DNA of 36,103 nt, from positions 1 through 36,103 of the forward strand of contig JAGBBD010000005.1 in assembly GCA_017938625.1 (NCBI GenBank). The letters run 5' to 3'. The notes under the pieces were generated by a model that was not told the DNA's origin, searched no databases, and saw only the letters and a list, made by a program, of their open reading frames with translations. The DNA comes from Oscillospiraceae bacterium (GTDB lineage: Bacteria; Bacillota; Clostridia; Oscillospirales; Oscillospiraceae). Below, piece by piece: positions 1 through 9,692 of the stretch. The stretch's first letter is position 1; each line of letters opens with the position of its first letter. The position numbers and the translations under genes were made by a program.

Positions 1-3000
1 CGGACACCAACCTTGCTTCTGCCGGTGCTGAAGAATTCCCAATCGGAGGAGGGGATCTCGTAGGTCACGCCGCCCTCATCGTCGGTATCCTGATGGATGT
101 AAGCAACATAGTCGCCTGCGACCTTGGGATCGTTGATGATGAAGTTGACCTGCAGCTCGTTGCCCAGGTTCATGTTGGAGCCGGCAACGGTGGTCTTGGT
201 GACAGTCTTGATGACGCCGCCGCAGGTGTCGCAAGCGCAGTCCTTATCTTCGTCCACGCAGTCAGCGGTCTCGGTGGAAACGACCTCGCCGCAGACGCAG
301 GTGACGGTGGTGGTGTGAGTCTTGTCGCCGTTGTAAACAGTCTCGGAAGTGGTTTCTGCATGATCGCAGGCAGCTTCCACAGGATCTTCACAGCCATCGC
401 AGTAGCCGTCGCCGTCTTCGTCGGCGCAGTCTTCGATAACAGCCTCGCCCTGAGCCTCGCCGCAGTCAGCGCAGGTCACGGACTTCTCATGAGTGCCGTC
501 GCCGTTGCCGATGTAGGAGGTGGACAGGTTCTCGTGCTTGCAGTTCAGAACAGCGTCGCAGATGTCGCAGACGTTGTCGGTGTTCTCATCGGAGCACTCG
601 TCGATGCTGGAGGAGATCACAGCGCCGCAGCTGTTGCAGATCTCGGAGACGGTGTGAGTATCGTCGCCGTTTGCCTCAACAGTGGTGGAGGTGTAATCAT
701 GAGCGCAGACGTCGTCCTGCCATGCCAGGATAGCAGTTCTGTCGTCGGCTGCATCCTTGAAGGCAGCGCCCAGAGTTGCTGCAAACTCAGCAGTCTTCAT
801 CTCTTCCACAGTCTTCTGGGTGGCGGTGTCGGAGGGAGAAGTGCGGTTGTCGCAAGCGTAGTACAGGTTCTCGTAAGTGCCGGTTGCATAGAGGCTGGGG
901 ATCAGACCATCGGAAGCAGCAGCGCCGCCGACCACTGCGGTGTACTCGTCAGTAGTTTCCACAGCGGGGTTGATGGTGGTGTAGACCACATAGCTGTTTG
1001 CTGCATGCAGATAGGTATCGGTAGTCTCCAGGCCATCCACGTAGCCGATCATACCACCATGATAGGTGAAGTTGTACAGCTCTTCGGAGATGTCGTTGTT
1101 GTTCAGACGGTAGACGTTGACTTCTGCCACGGAGTAGCAGTTGGTCAGGGTGGTGGGAGTTGCCTCGTTGGTGCAGCCGCCCAGAATACCGACCAGACCG
1201 CCGACTCTCATGGTGCCTTCGATCTTACCGGTGTTGTAGGACTCGGAGATCACAGTCTGTGCATCGGAGATACCGACCTTACCGACCAGACCGCCGTGAC
1301 CGTTGCCCATGACATGGTGTGCAGCCTCGTTGGCGCAGCGAGTCATGGTCAGACCCTCAGCGTAGCCGACGACACCGCCGACGTTGGAGAAGGTGCCCCA
1401 CTGATAGTTGCCGTTGCCGGTGATGGTCACGCGGCTGAGCACATCGGTGATGGTCAGATCATAAGCCTCAGCGACAACGCCGCCGATGGCGAGGGAGTTG
1501 CCCTGTCTGCCGCTGAGGGCGATAGCGCCTTCCACGGTCAGATCCTTGATGGTTGCGCCGTCAACAACGCCGAACAGACCGATCTCGGTATCGTTGGTCA
1601 GTTCATTGCCGCCGGAAGCCAGACCGGAATGGTTGCTGTAGTAGATATCCAGACCGGAGATGGTGTAGCCGTTGCCGTTGAAGGTACCGGAGTAGGGAAC
1701 TTCCTTGGTACCGATGGCCTTGTTGATGGTGGTCTTTGCCAGAGTGGCGTTGATCCACTTGGCGGTCAGAGTGATGTCTGCATTCAGGTTTGCATCCATG
1801 TTGCCGGCACCGGCATTGACATAGTATGCGAACTCGATCAGATCAGCCTCGGTGTTGATTTCGTAGGCGGACAGTTCCACAGCATTGCCGCAGACGTCGC
1901 AGGTTGCGTCGTAGTTGTTGTCGAAGCAAGCTTCGGTAACAGCCTCTGCCAGATCTGCATCACAGACGGGGCAGACGCAGGAGAGGGTGTGGGTCAGATC
2001 TTCGTTGGCAGCGATGTCCAGCTTGACCAGCTCGATGCCGCACAGGTTGACCAGACGACGGCCGGAAGAGGTCTCGTTCTGGTAGGAAGCGGCAGCGCGC
2101 AGCTGGATGGTGTTGGTGCCTTCGTTCAGATAGACCACAGCGATCTTCTCATCCACACGCTCGGCAACAGTCTTGATGCCGAAGAAGTGGTTGTCAGCAG
2201 CCAGAGCGCCGTTGACATAAATGTCAACATAGGAGCCGCCGGCATTCAGGCCGGTTGCGGAAACGGAGGTGGAAGACTCCTTCAGAGAGTCGATGTCCAG
2301 CTCATACCAGCCGGCTTCAGCGATCTCAACATCAAAGGCCAGAGAGTCCTTGCCAACGGTGTCGAAGCCGCCGGGATACCAGGAGATGCCCCACTGAGCA
2401 GCATCGGAAGCATCCAGATACAGCTTTGCCAGAGCATAGGGATTTCTCAGATCGGACATTTCATCGTTGATCGCCCAATCGGTGTTGTCGGCAATGTAAG
2501 CCAGCAGTGCATCGTAAGCAGCCTTCTGAGCCTCGGTCATGCTCTGCATGTAGGTGGTGATACCGGTGTACTTGGTGTCATCATCCACATTGTTCAGAGT
2601 TGCCCAGAAGTCCTGCTCGGCGATCTGCTTTGCCAGAGCCTTGAAGTCGATGGCAACAACAGTCTTGCCCTCGTGAGCGCAGGTCAGATCATAGCCGCAG
2701 ACGTCACAGAGCATATCGCCGCTGATATCCACGCAATCCTGAGTCTCTTCGGGGATAATGACAGTGCCGCAGTCGGCGCAGGTCAGGCCGACCACATGGG
2801 TGCCGTCTTCGTTGGAGACAGCCTCAGCCTTGGTGGCGGACAGCTCCACCAGCATGGCATTGGTACGGGTCAGATAAGCATTGCCGTTGGTTGCGTTGGC
2901 ATTGCCGTAATCGTCAACAGTCTTCAGCTTGACAGTGTTGGTGCCTGCCTTCAGAACGACGTTGGCAATGGTGAAGGACTCCACGGTGTTGGCGCCGCCG

Positions 3001-5855
3001 AAGTCAAAGTTGTCATAGACCAGAACATCGTTGACATAGATGTCAACCTTGCCGCCTGCTGCAGCAGGGCCGGTGGTAACAGGATAGGTCTGGTCATTGG
3101 TGTTTGCCAGATAAGCAGTCAGATCCAGCTGATACAGACCTGCCTCTTCCACGACCAGATCCATGACCATGGAGTCGCGGCGATCCTCAGCGTGGTTGAC
3201 ATAGTAGCACCAGTGATCGACGCCCCACTTCACAGCAGGATCGGCGCACAGGAACAGACGGTTGCCGATGTTGGAGGTGAAGAGGCTCACATCGTTGTTG
3301 AAGCTCCAGTCGTAGTTGGCTTCGACCCATGCGAAGAATGCCAGAGCAGCTGCCTTGGCGGTGTCGCTGATGTTGGTGCCATAGGGCTCGCCGATGGCCT
3401 TGATCTCATAATTGCCATCCTTGGAGGTCAGAGTGGTCAGATCTGCCCAGAAGTCCTGCTTGGCAGCTTCCATGACCATTTCCTTGAAGTTGATGGCAGA
3501 AACTTCGATGCCCTTATGGGTGCAGACCATGCTTGCGCCGCAGATGTCGCAGGCTTCGTCGGCGTTCTCATCGGAGCAGTTCTCGGTGAAGCTTTCGACC
3601 AGCACTTCGCCGCAGATGCAGGTGGCGGAAACAGTGTGAGTGAAGTCATCGTTGCTCTCGGTGGTCAGGGCGGTGATGGACAGACCGTTCAGGACAGCCA
3701 TTCTTCTGCCGCCTGCGCCGTAAGCAGCGTCATTGTTATCGGTGATAACATGGACGGAAACCTGATGCTCGCCTTCGGTCAGGAAGACGGTGCCCAGATC
3801 CAGAACCACGTCGGCATAGTCGGCAGCCTTGACAACATAGTCATCAATGACCAGTTCGCCGTCGATACGAACATCGATGGTGCCGCAGCCGGAGTTGGCG
3901 CCGGTCAGAGTGCCGATCTTGCTTGCGGAAGCGTTGCCGGAAGTGTGCTGCACCATGCCCAGATCCAGCTTGTAGTAGCCGTCAGCAGCAGCATCAACAG
4001 TCAGATACAGCTTGTTGTTGGCTTCTGAGCCGTTGGACCAAGCCAGAGAGGCGGGATAGAATGCCAGGCCCCAGCCGGCCTTCTCGTTGGCGTTCAGGTA
4101 CAGTCTGTAGTAAGCGGTGTCATAGATGTCGTTTGCCAGGGAAACACCGTACTCATTGGCCATGAATTCCACGAAAGCAGCGTAAGCAGCCTTCTCGGCG
4201 TCGGTAGCGTTGGCCAGATCGTCAGCACCGAACTTCTTGGTGGTGTCAACACCTTCCACAGCATTGGGGATGTTTGCCCAGTGCTCGGGCTCCTGTGCTG
4301 CGAAAGCCTGCACAGCGCTCTGGAAGTCAACAGCGTTGAGCAGATCGGTGTGATAACAGGTGGAGTCGTAGCCGCAGACGTCGCAGATGTTGTCGCTGTC
4401 TGCATCGGTGCAGGCTTCGGTGGTCTCCTCAATGAAGACCTCGCCGCAGTCGGCACAGACGGTGCCCACGGTGTGGGTGCCGTTGCCGTTGGCGGTGACG
4501 TCAGCCTTGATGGCGTTCAGACCCACCAGCATGACGTTGGTACGGGTCAGGTAGGAAGCAGCGTCTTCTGCTGCAGCACCGTTGATGTCGTTGACAGTCT
4601 TGAACTGGACGGTGTTTGCACCGGCCTTCAGCTCAACGGTGGCGAAGGTAGCGGTCTCAACAGTGTTGGCGCCGCTGAAGATGTAGTTGTCATAGACCAG
4701 CACATCGTTGACATAGATATCAACCTGACCGCCGCCGGATGCCATGGCAGTGGTGTCAGCGTAGCTGGTATCGGAAGTGTTGTTCAGATAAGCAGTCACA
4801 TCCAGACGGTAGGTGCCTGCTTCTTCCACAGTGATATCCATGTACATGGAATCGCGGTAGAACTGGCTCTGATGGTTGACATGATAGCACCAGTGATCGA
4901 TGCCCCATGCCACGCTGTCATCAGCGCAGATGAACAGACGGTTGCCGACGGTGGAGGTGAACAGGCTCTTGGTGTTGTTGAAGCTCCAGCCGTAGTTGGC
5001 TTCGACCCATGCGAAGAATGCTTCGGAAGCAGCCTTCTGAGTGTCGTCCATGGAGGTACCGTAGTTCAGGCCAATGCCCTTGATCTCCACAGTGCCGCTC
5101 TTGCTGGTGTAGGTGGGCAGGTCAGCCCAGAAGTCCTGCTTTGCAGCTTCCTTTGCCATTTCCTTGAAGTCGATGGCAACAGTAGTCAGACCTTCGTGGT
5201 AGCAGTTGGTATCGTAGCCGCACTCGGTGCAGATGCCGTCTGCATCGGGCTGGCAGTCATAGGACATTTCGGCAGCCACAACGGAAACAGCCATGTCGTA
5301 GGTCTCGGTGCCGTTGGAAACGGTGACCACAGCTTCGCCGACTTCCTCGGCAGCCAGAGTCAGCACGCCGTCAGCAACGGAAGCGGAAACGGCAGCGCCG
5401 TCCACAGTTGCCTCGTAGGTGTAGGCAGTCTCATCGCTGAACAGCTCCAGAGCAGCCAGATCCACAGTGGCCTCGGTGCCGACTTCCACAGCCTGCTCGA
5501 CCTTGGTCAGAGTGTAGCCGTTCAGATAGCCGTGACGGGTCAGGGAGTTGGTGCCCATGGTGATGGTGTTGGCGCCCTCGTTCAGGTAGACAACGCCCAG
5601 GCTCTTATCGGTGAAAGTGCCCTTGGGGGATGCACCGGAGTTGTACACATCCACAATCACTTCGCCGTTGACCTTGAAGTTGAAGGCGTTGGTGCCGCCC
5701 TGCTTGGTGCCGGTGGTGGGGTCGTCATTCTGTGTGGCAGCGGGCTCGGTGTAGGCGTTCAGGCCCAGCTTGTAGTAGCCGGCCTCTGCGACGGTCACGC
5801 TGACGTCGAAGAAGTTACGGCTGGCGTTGTAGTAAGGCACGATGTGTGCCACGGT
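1..5855 (-). pseudogene. Body of a giant modular secreted protein, downstream of an in-frame TGA (cut by window edge)
   Basis: This frame continues the 152-residue N-terminal fragment at 5856-6314 after a TGA and, as I read it, stays open to the left window edge, about 1,950 codons. It holds four further copies of a module: a Cys-His start, a short helical part (FKEMAKEAAKQDFWADL type), an aromatic stretch (AWVEANYGWSFNN), then a beta-sandwich resembling CBM6/CBM35 (AGTYRLDVTAYL, YVNDVLVYDN). Modules are separated by DGTHT...CADCG and CDxCGYD dyads. An Ig-like domain lies near 5280-5520. GLUG/beta-helix-like sequence (IGLFGVVDGATIKDLTVEG) fills about 800-1870, and more CxxC dyads follow at 230-720. 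No ribosome binding site precedes the first usable start after the stop (GTG at 5852). It is either a decayed gene or one read through. A surface or adhesive role is inference; no catalytic motif was recognised. Confidence 0.75.
2000..5200 (-). repeat. Tandem protein-module repeats within the giant secreted protein
   Basis: Four modules of roughly 650-850 bp follow one another. Two of them (around 4500-5200 and 2830-3530) are close copies at both DNA and protein level. For example the stretches at 3301-3340 and 4981-5020 differ by about one base at an offset of 1,680 bp. Both encode the AWVEANY segment, followed by GNRLF and DHWCY. The other two modules keep the fold-defining aromatics but have diverged, with GWGLAFYP and QWGISWYPG at the corresponding site. 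This fits intragenic duplication. Confidence 0.7.
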
Positions 5856-6314
5856 TCAGTCGTAGCTGCCGGTGACGTCGATGAACGTCTTGACGTAGGT
5901 AGAATTGAAGGTCAGGGCAGAGGTGGTGGATGCGATCTGCCAGCCGTAATTCTGCTGCGTCCAGGTGTTGAACTCTGCCAGAGCAGCGCGGTTTTCGTAG
6001 ACGTTGAATGCCAGACCGTCAGCGGTCAGGGTATAAGCGTCAAACATACCGGCTTCTGCAGCCTCTGCGACTGCAGCTTCCAGATCGACTTCGATCTTGG
6101 AAGGCTCGTCCAGAACGAGTACGGTCTCACCGCATTCGTCGCAGACGTTCTTGACGGTGTGAGTACCGTCATCGTTGGAGACGGTGGTCTCGGTCACTGC
6201 GGTGTGTTCGCAGACGACTTCTTCCACCGCTGCTTCCTCAGCCATGGCAGCCATGGGCAGCATGCCCACGATCATCATGACAGCAAGAAGCAAGCTGATG
6301 ATGCGTTTTTTCAT
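5856..6314 (-). CDS. N-terminal fragment of the secreted modular protein (signal peptide, first CxxC dyad, truncated module 1)
   Basis: The 152-residue frame starts with a clear signal peptide: KKR, a hydrophobic core, then AMA before EEA, so cleavage is likely near residue 25. A CEH...DGTHTV...CDECGE metal-binding-like dyad follows at about residues 35-65, then the first half of the helical and beta-sandwich module. The start has a strong AGGAGG ribosome binding site 10 bases upstream. Translation stops at a TGA exactly where sibling modules have Trp: the spacing from the conserved aromatic (F or Y) to Trp is nine residues in all four other copies and nine residues to the TGA here. The same frame continues open beyond the stop. 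A secreted 15 kDa product is possible, but a single TGG-to-TGA change in a much longer gene is the simplest reading. Confidence 0.8.
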   Translation of the reverse strand: MKKRIISLLLAVMMIVGMLPMAAMAEEAAVEEVVCEHTAVTETTVSNDDGTHTVKNVCDECGETVLVLDEPSKIEVDLEAAVAEAAEAGMFDAYTLTADGLAFNVYENRAALAEFNTWTQQNYGWQIASTTSALTFNSTYVKTFIDVTGSYD

Positions 6315-6518
6315 GAACTTCTTCCTCCTGAATTTTATTTAGCGGCATATCCGCCAAAAAGTAGTGGTGCCTTTTGTGCAATTTGTCAGTTTCCACAAAA
6401 ATTACCCACTATGCCTCTCTATGATACACATATTTTACCAATTATTCCATGGCGAAATGTGACTATTCTCTTGCAAACTTTGACTTTGCTTTTTTCTTCC
6501 GACTGCCTGCACAAAACA
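6315..6518 (-). promoter_or_regulatory. Leader and promoter region of the giant secreted protein gene
   Basis: This 204-base gap is AT-richer than its surroundings. It carries the AGGAGG ribosome binding site at 6325-6330 and a small hairpin with stem GCGG/CCGC near 6341-6354 just upstream of it. A TATCAT box occurs near 6422, but I could not pair it with a convincing -35 at normal spacing, so no exact promoter is called. Confidence 0.35.
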
Positions 6519-6553
6519 CAAAGAAGCAAGAGGCTCAGCCTCTTGCTTCTTTG
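6519..6553 (-). terminator. Hairpin terminator overlapping the phosphoesterase stop codon
   Basis: A perfect 17-bp inverted repeat (6519-6535 and 6537-6553) is centred on the TGA stop of the phosphoesterase gene. Its right arm encodes that protein's last residues (KEARG). On the minus transcript the stem is followed by a U-rich run containing GUUUUG. It separates this operon from the secreted-protein gene. Confidence 0.75.
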
Positions 6554-7164
6554 TAGCCGTATTTATCATATTCCGGCAGATCCACCACGTAGCGCTCGTA
6601 GCCGTTGATCAGTTCCGTTTCACCGTAGCGGTGGATGCGCTCTCTGCCCACACCGTAGTTCATGTGCACATGACCGTGGAACAGATAGCGCGGTTTGTAA
6701 TTTTCCAGCAATTTCCAGAAAGCCTCAAATCCGCGATGGGGCAGATCCTGGTCATCACCATAGTCCCGCACGGGAGCGTGGGTGACGATGATATCCACAC
6801 CCTTGTGCCACCACAGTTTGGGGCGCAGCTTCCGGATCCTGGCGCGCATCTGGCGCTCGGTATATTGATGTGCCCCGCGGGAGTAGCAGTAGCTGCCGCC
6901 GAGACCTGCCAGACGCAGGTCGCCGTAGCGGAAGACTGTATCTTCAATGCACACACAGCCCTCCGGGGGACGCTGGGCATAATACCCATCATGGTTGCCA
7001 TGGACATAGACCACAGGCGCTCTTCCCATGGTCACAAGAAAGGACAGATACTCCGGCTTCAGATCGCCGCAGGACACAATGAGATCGTAGTCCTTCAGAT
7101 ATCCCGGTCTGTAGTGATCCCAGAAATACCGGCACTCCGTATCTGCCAGTACCAGGATCTTCAA
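6535..7164 (-). CDS. Calcineurin-like metallophosphoesterase
   Basis: The 209-residue protein has the metal-binding motifs of the calcineurin-like phosphoesterase superfamily in order: LADTE (residues 6-10), SCGD, VHGNHD, VTHAP and FHGHVH. The first motif has Glu where many relatives have the DxH histidine. The fold should bind two metal ions and cleave a phosphomonoester or phosphodiester; the substrate cannot be read from sequence. It is cytoplasmic, with no signal peptide. The start is a TTG (7164-7162), chosen because an AGGAGGG ribosome binding site lies nine bases upstream and MKILVLAD is the expected N-terminus. TTG overlaps the TGA of the upstream BMP-domain gene (TTGA), so the two are translationally coupled. 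The pairing suggests a job in nucleoside or nucleotide metabolism, which is inference. Confidence 0.85.
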   Translation of the reverse strand: MKILVLADTECRYFWDHYRPGYLKDYDLIVSCGDLKPEYLSFLVTMGRAPVVYVHGNHDGYYAQRPPEGCVCIEDTVFRYGDLRLAGLGGSYCYSRGAHQYTERQMRARIRKLRPKLWWHKGVDIIVTHAPVRDYGDDQDLPHRGFEAFWKLLENYKPRYLFHGHVHMNYGVGRERIHRYGETELINGYERYVVDLPEYDKYGYKEARG

Positions 7165-9122
7165 AGCAGCACACCCTCCTTTTCCGGCGGGATCTCGTCA
7201 CGATACACGCCGAGAACGCGGACAAGGTTTTTGGAAATGGGACGCAGCTCGTCAAATTTGGGGATGCTGCCGATCACGTTGTCACACAGCCAGTCCATCT
7301 CCATGATCTCCTCGGGGCTGAGCCAGCGCTCGCCGTCGGTGCGCAGGTTGCCCTGCTGGTCATGGATCTTGAAGCGGAAGGGGTCTAAGGTGCCGTTGAT
7401 GATGCTGCGGCGCAGGAGCTTGCCCAGACGGAGGACACCATCCGGCAGAGACGGATCAAACTGCACGTCGATCACGCCGGAATCCAGTCCCCACCAGTAG
7501 CCCACGGCTTTCTTTTCGTCTCTGCCTGCCGCTGCATCCCACGCACCGGACAGGATGCTGTGCAGCATTCTTTCATAGAAGATGCCCCAGTTCCAGCAGG
7601 GGGACGCAATGGGAGTGCTGTCCTCGCCGTCACGCAGATACGTGCCCCAGTCTCTGTTCCATTGGGTGGTGCCGGGGGACGGGATCTCCTGATTGGTGAC
7701 CACCTTCACACCGTTTTTGCGGAAGGCTTCGTAGGGATCTCCCTCCTTGCACGACCACTCCACCTGCACCTTGGCATGGGGATTGACCATCCGCGCACCG
7801 AGGGCAAAGGCATTGATGCCTGCCGGGACGCCGTAGATGGGATAGTTTGCAACGTAGCCTAAGGTATCATCCTTGGTCATGGCAGCTGCCACAGCACCGG
7901 TGATGAACTTGCCCTCATAAACGCGGCTGTAGTAGGTGCGAACACCGGTATAGGGCATGGACAGCGCACAGTTGAGCACCTTCACCTCCGGATGACGCGC
8001 CGCGATCTTGCGGCAGGCACCGATCAGAGGCGGCGCAGTGGCTACCAGCACCTGTGCGCCCTCTGCCACAGCCTTTTCCATTGCCCATTCGCCGCTCTCG
8101 TCAGACTTGACATCATAGTAGCTCTTGATGGAGATCGTATCCTTCATCTTCTCTGCCACATATTCCGCGCCCAGCTCGTGGGATCTTGTAAAGGCGCTGA
8201 TACTGGGAGAAGCGTGATACAAAAACGCCACGTTCAGGTGCTCCGGCTTGTTGGAGAACAGATAACTCAGCAGACTCTTTTCCGGTGCTTCCTGCGGCGC
8301 GGTCTGGATGGTGATGGGGTCTTCGTCATCCAGCAGCTCGATATCGGGCCAGACAGTCTTGAGGCTGGCTTTCAGCTCCGTTGCCGTCATTTCCCACAGC
8401 TCCCGCATGGTGTACACGCGCAGCCAGACAAGCAGGGCATCGGACTCCGTCACACCCACCGTCTCGCCGCCGTAGCGCTTGAAGAAATCGCGGAAACGAC
8501 TGAAACGGGAGAGGAACATCTTCCGCTCCTCCTCTGTCCACTGATGTTTCGGATCAAAGCCGAGAGCAGCCTGCAGCTTGGCGTAGGCGCCGGGCTGGGT
8601 GAAGCGCACCTGATACAGCTCCGACAGCTGATAGAACTGCATGAATTCATAATAGGCACGAACCTTGGGATCTTCGGAGTAGACGGGAACGATTCTGGTC
8701 ACATAGCCGGGGATGGTACCGGCTTCATAGCTTTTCAGCACGCTGACCCGCTTGTTGCCCTCCTGCACATAGAATCTGCCCATAAACTCCACACATTGAA
8801 TGGGGTCGCGGATGCCTTCGTCGCCCAGATGGGCGGCGCACAAACCGATCCACTTCATGGCAAATTCTGTGTCAATGGGCAGCAGGGGCATAAAGTTGGA
8901 GGCAAAGGTGGACTTTCTGCCGCTGGTCACGGTACCCACGATCTGTTCCATGGGAATTTCCACTCTGCCAATATTCACACGTCCTGCGGACATGCTCTCG
9001 TCAAAAAATTCCTCCAGCACCTGGGGATAGGGGTACTTGCCGTGAACCACATCGTTGCGGTGACACTTCTGACCCATTTTCAAGGCTTTCTGGTATTGTT
9101 CGGTGGCTTCCTGCCTCAGCAT
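7161..9122 (-). CDS. Cytoplasmic ParB-like/BMP (PnrA-type) ligand-binding fusion protein
   Basis: The protein is 653 residues from the ATG at 9122, chosen because AAAGGAG lies seven bases upstream; a longer frame to 9161 lacks such a site. Residues about 50-145 resemble a ParB/sulfiredoxin-type fold, with the EGNKRV motif at 121-126. A helical linker follows (about 150-290). Residues about 295-600 match the basic membrane protein family (BMP/PnrA/Med), the nucleoside-binding periplasmic fold: HLNVAFLYH, EGAQVLVATAP, YEGKFITGAVAA, LGYVANYPIYG and IASPCWNWG. Typical BMP proteins are exported lipoproteins; this one has no signal peptide or lipobox, and no ABC permease genes are adjacent. It therefore probably senses a nucleoside-like ligand in the cytoplasm, in the manner of Med-type regulators. 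This is inference. It forms an operon with the phosphoesterase. Confidence 0.8.
   Translation of the reverse strand: MLRQEATEQYQKALKMGQKCHRNDVVHGKYPYPQVLEEFFDESMSAGRVNIGRVEIPMEQIVGTVTSGRKSTFASNFMPLLPIDTEFAMKWIGLCAAHLGDEGIRDPIQCVEFMGRFYVQEGNKRVSVLKSYEAGTIPGYVTRIVPVYSEDPKVRAYYEFMQFYQLSELYQVRFTQPGAYAKLQAALGFDPKHQWTEEERKMFLSRFSRFRDFFKRYGGETVGVTESDALLVWLRVYTMRELWEMTATELKASLKTVWPDIELLDDEDPITIQTAPQEAPEKSLLSYLFSNKPEHLNVAFLYHASPSISAFTRSHELGAEYVAEKMKDTISIKSYYDVKSDESGEWAMEKAVAEGAQVLVATAPPLIGACRKIAARHPEVKVLNCALSMPYTGVRTYYSRVYEGKFITGAVAAAMTKDDTLGYVANYPIYGVPAGINAFALGARMVNPHAKVQVEWSCKEGDPYEAFRKNGVKVVTNQEIPSPGTTQWNRDWGTYLRDGEDSTPIASPCWNWGIFYERMLHSILSGAWDAAAGRDEKKAVGYWWGLDSGVIDVQFDPSLPDGVLRLGKLLRRSIINGTLDPFRFKIHDQQGNLRTDGERWLSPEEIMEMDWLCDNVIGSIPKFDELRPISKNLVRVLGVYRDEIPPEKEGVLL
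7174..7180 (-). promoter_or_regulatory. Ribosome binding site that fixes the TTG start of the phosphoesterase
   Basis: AGGAGGG lies inside the last codons of the upstream gene and nine bases before the TTG at 7164. No ATG exists at this position, so the site decides the start. Confidence 0.7.
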
Positions 9123-9163
9123 GGGATCGCTCCTTTCCTTTGGGGCACAGCCCCTTTTCATTC

Positions 9164-9211
9164 AGATTGCCACGCCGCTTGCGCCATGAGAGGCAAAGCG
9201 CGTGGCAATCT
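9164..9211. repeat. Intergenic palindrome of the GGCAATCT family
   Basis: AGATTGCCACGC (9164-9175) is perfectly complementary to GCGTGGCAATCT (9200-9211), giving a 12-bp stem around a 24-base loop. It starts two bases after the CBS gene stop and may end or stabilise that transcript. It shares its ends with longer palindromes at 10975, 12144 and 32351. Confidence 0.7.
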
Positions 9212-9212
9212 G

Positions 9213-9620
9213 TTACGTTGTCAGGATCTTATCCAGACAGTATTTCATAATGGCTTTTCTTGTGATGATGCCGATAAAAGTATTGCGGTCATCCACCACC
9301 GGCACGAAGTTCTGCTCCAGCGCTGTGGAGAGGATATCCTCCACCTTGGTGTCCACCCGAACAGGGGTATTGTCACGGCGATGGGAGATCTCCATAATGC
9401 TGTGGTTCTCCATATTTTTGGCATCCATCTTGCACAGGTTCTTGATCGCCCACAGCAGATCGCCCTCTGTCAGCGTACCGCGATAACTGCCGTCCTTAGC
9501 AAGGATAGGAAGCGCCGCGTAGCCTGTGGACTCCATCCGCTCCAGCGCCTGACGGACGGTGTCCTCGGCGCGGACATAGGCGCAGACTGCCTTCGGTGTC
9601 AGCAAAAACAAAATATTCAT
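9213..9620 (-). CDS. Two-CBS-domain protein
   Basis: The 135-residue protein consists of a CBS pair. The first repeat covers residues about 8-60 (DTVRQALERM, AALPILAKDG, GTLTEGDLL) and the second about 75-130 (TKVEDILSTAL, FVPVVDDRN, GIITRKAIM). CBS pairs bind adenine nucleotides such as AMP, ATP or SAM and usually regulate a partner. Here the pair stands alone, so it may act as a soluble sensor whose partner cannot be named. The start at 9620 is preferred over an upstream ATG at 9668 because GAAGG lies just upstream and the longer N-terminus is not family-like. A TACAAT box at 9646-9651 could be its -10, without a good -35. A palindromic repeat follows the stop directly. Confidence 0.85.
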   Translation of the reverse strand: MNILFLLTPKAVCAYVRAEDTVRQALERMESTGYAALPILAKDGSYRGTLTEGDLLWAIKNLCKMDAKNMENHSIMEISHRRDNTPVRVDTKVEDILSTALEQNFVPVVDDRNTFIGIITRKAIMKYCLDKILTT

Positions 9621-9692
9621 GACATACCTTCTTTCTCGTATGTCTATTGTATCATGAAACAGCGGCAAAATCAGTAAAGATTTCGTAAACGC

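Noticed and set aside
93-4028. Very long plus-strand open frame (1,311 codons)
   Set aside because: Its codons are exactly antisense to the minus-strand secreted-protein frame. The composition is an artefact of that protein's codon use, and no ribosome binding site or family motif is seen.
5856-5858. Selenocysteine or code-4-type reading of the TGA
   Set aside because: The aligned residue in sibling modules is Trp, not Cys. No SECIS-like hairpin was evident just downstream, and TGA serves as an ordinary stop in several genes here.
4281-6608. Long plus-strand open frame
   Set aside because: Antisense shadow of the same secreted protein; it runs over the opposite gene's signal peptide and promoter.
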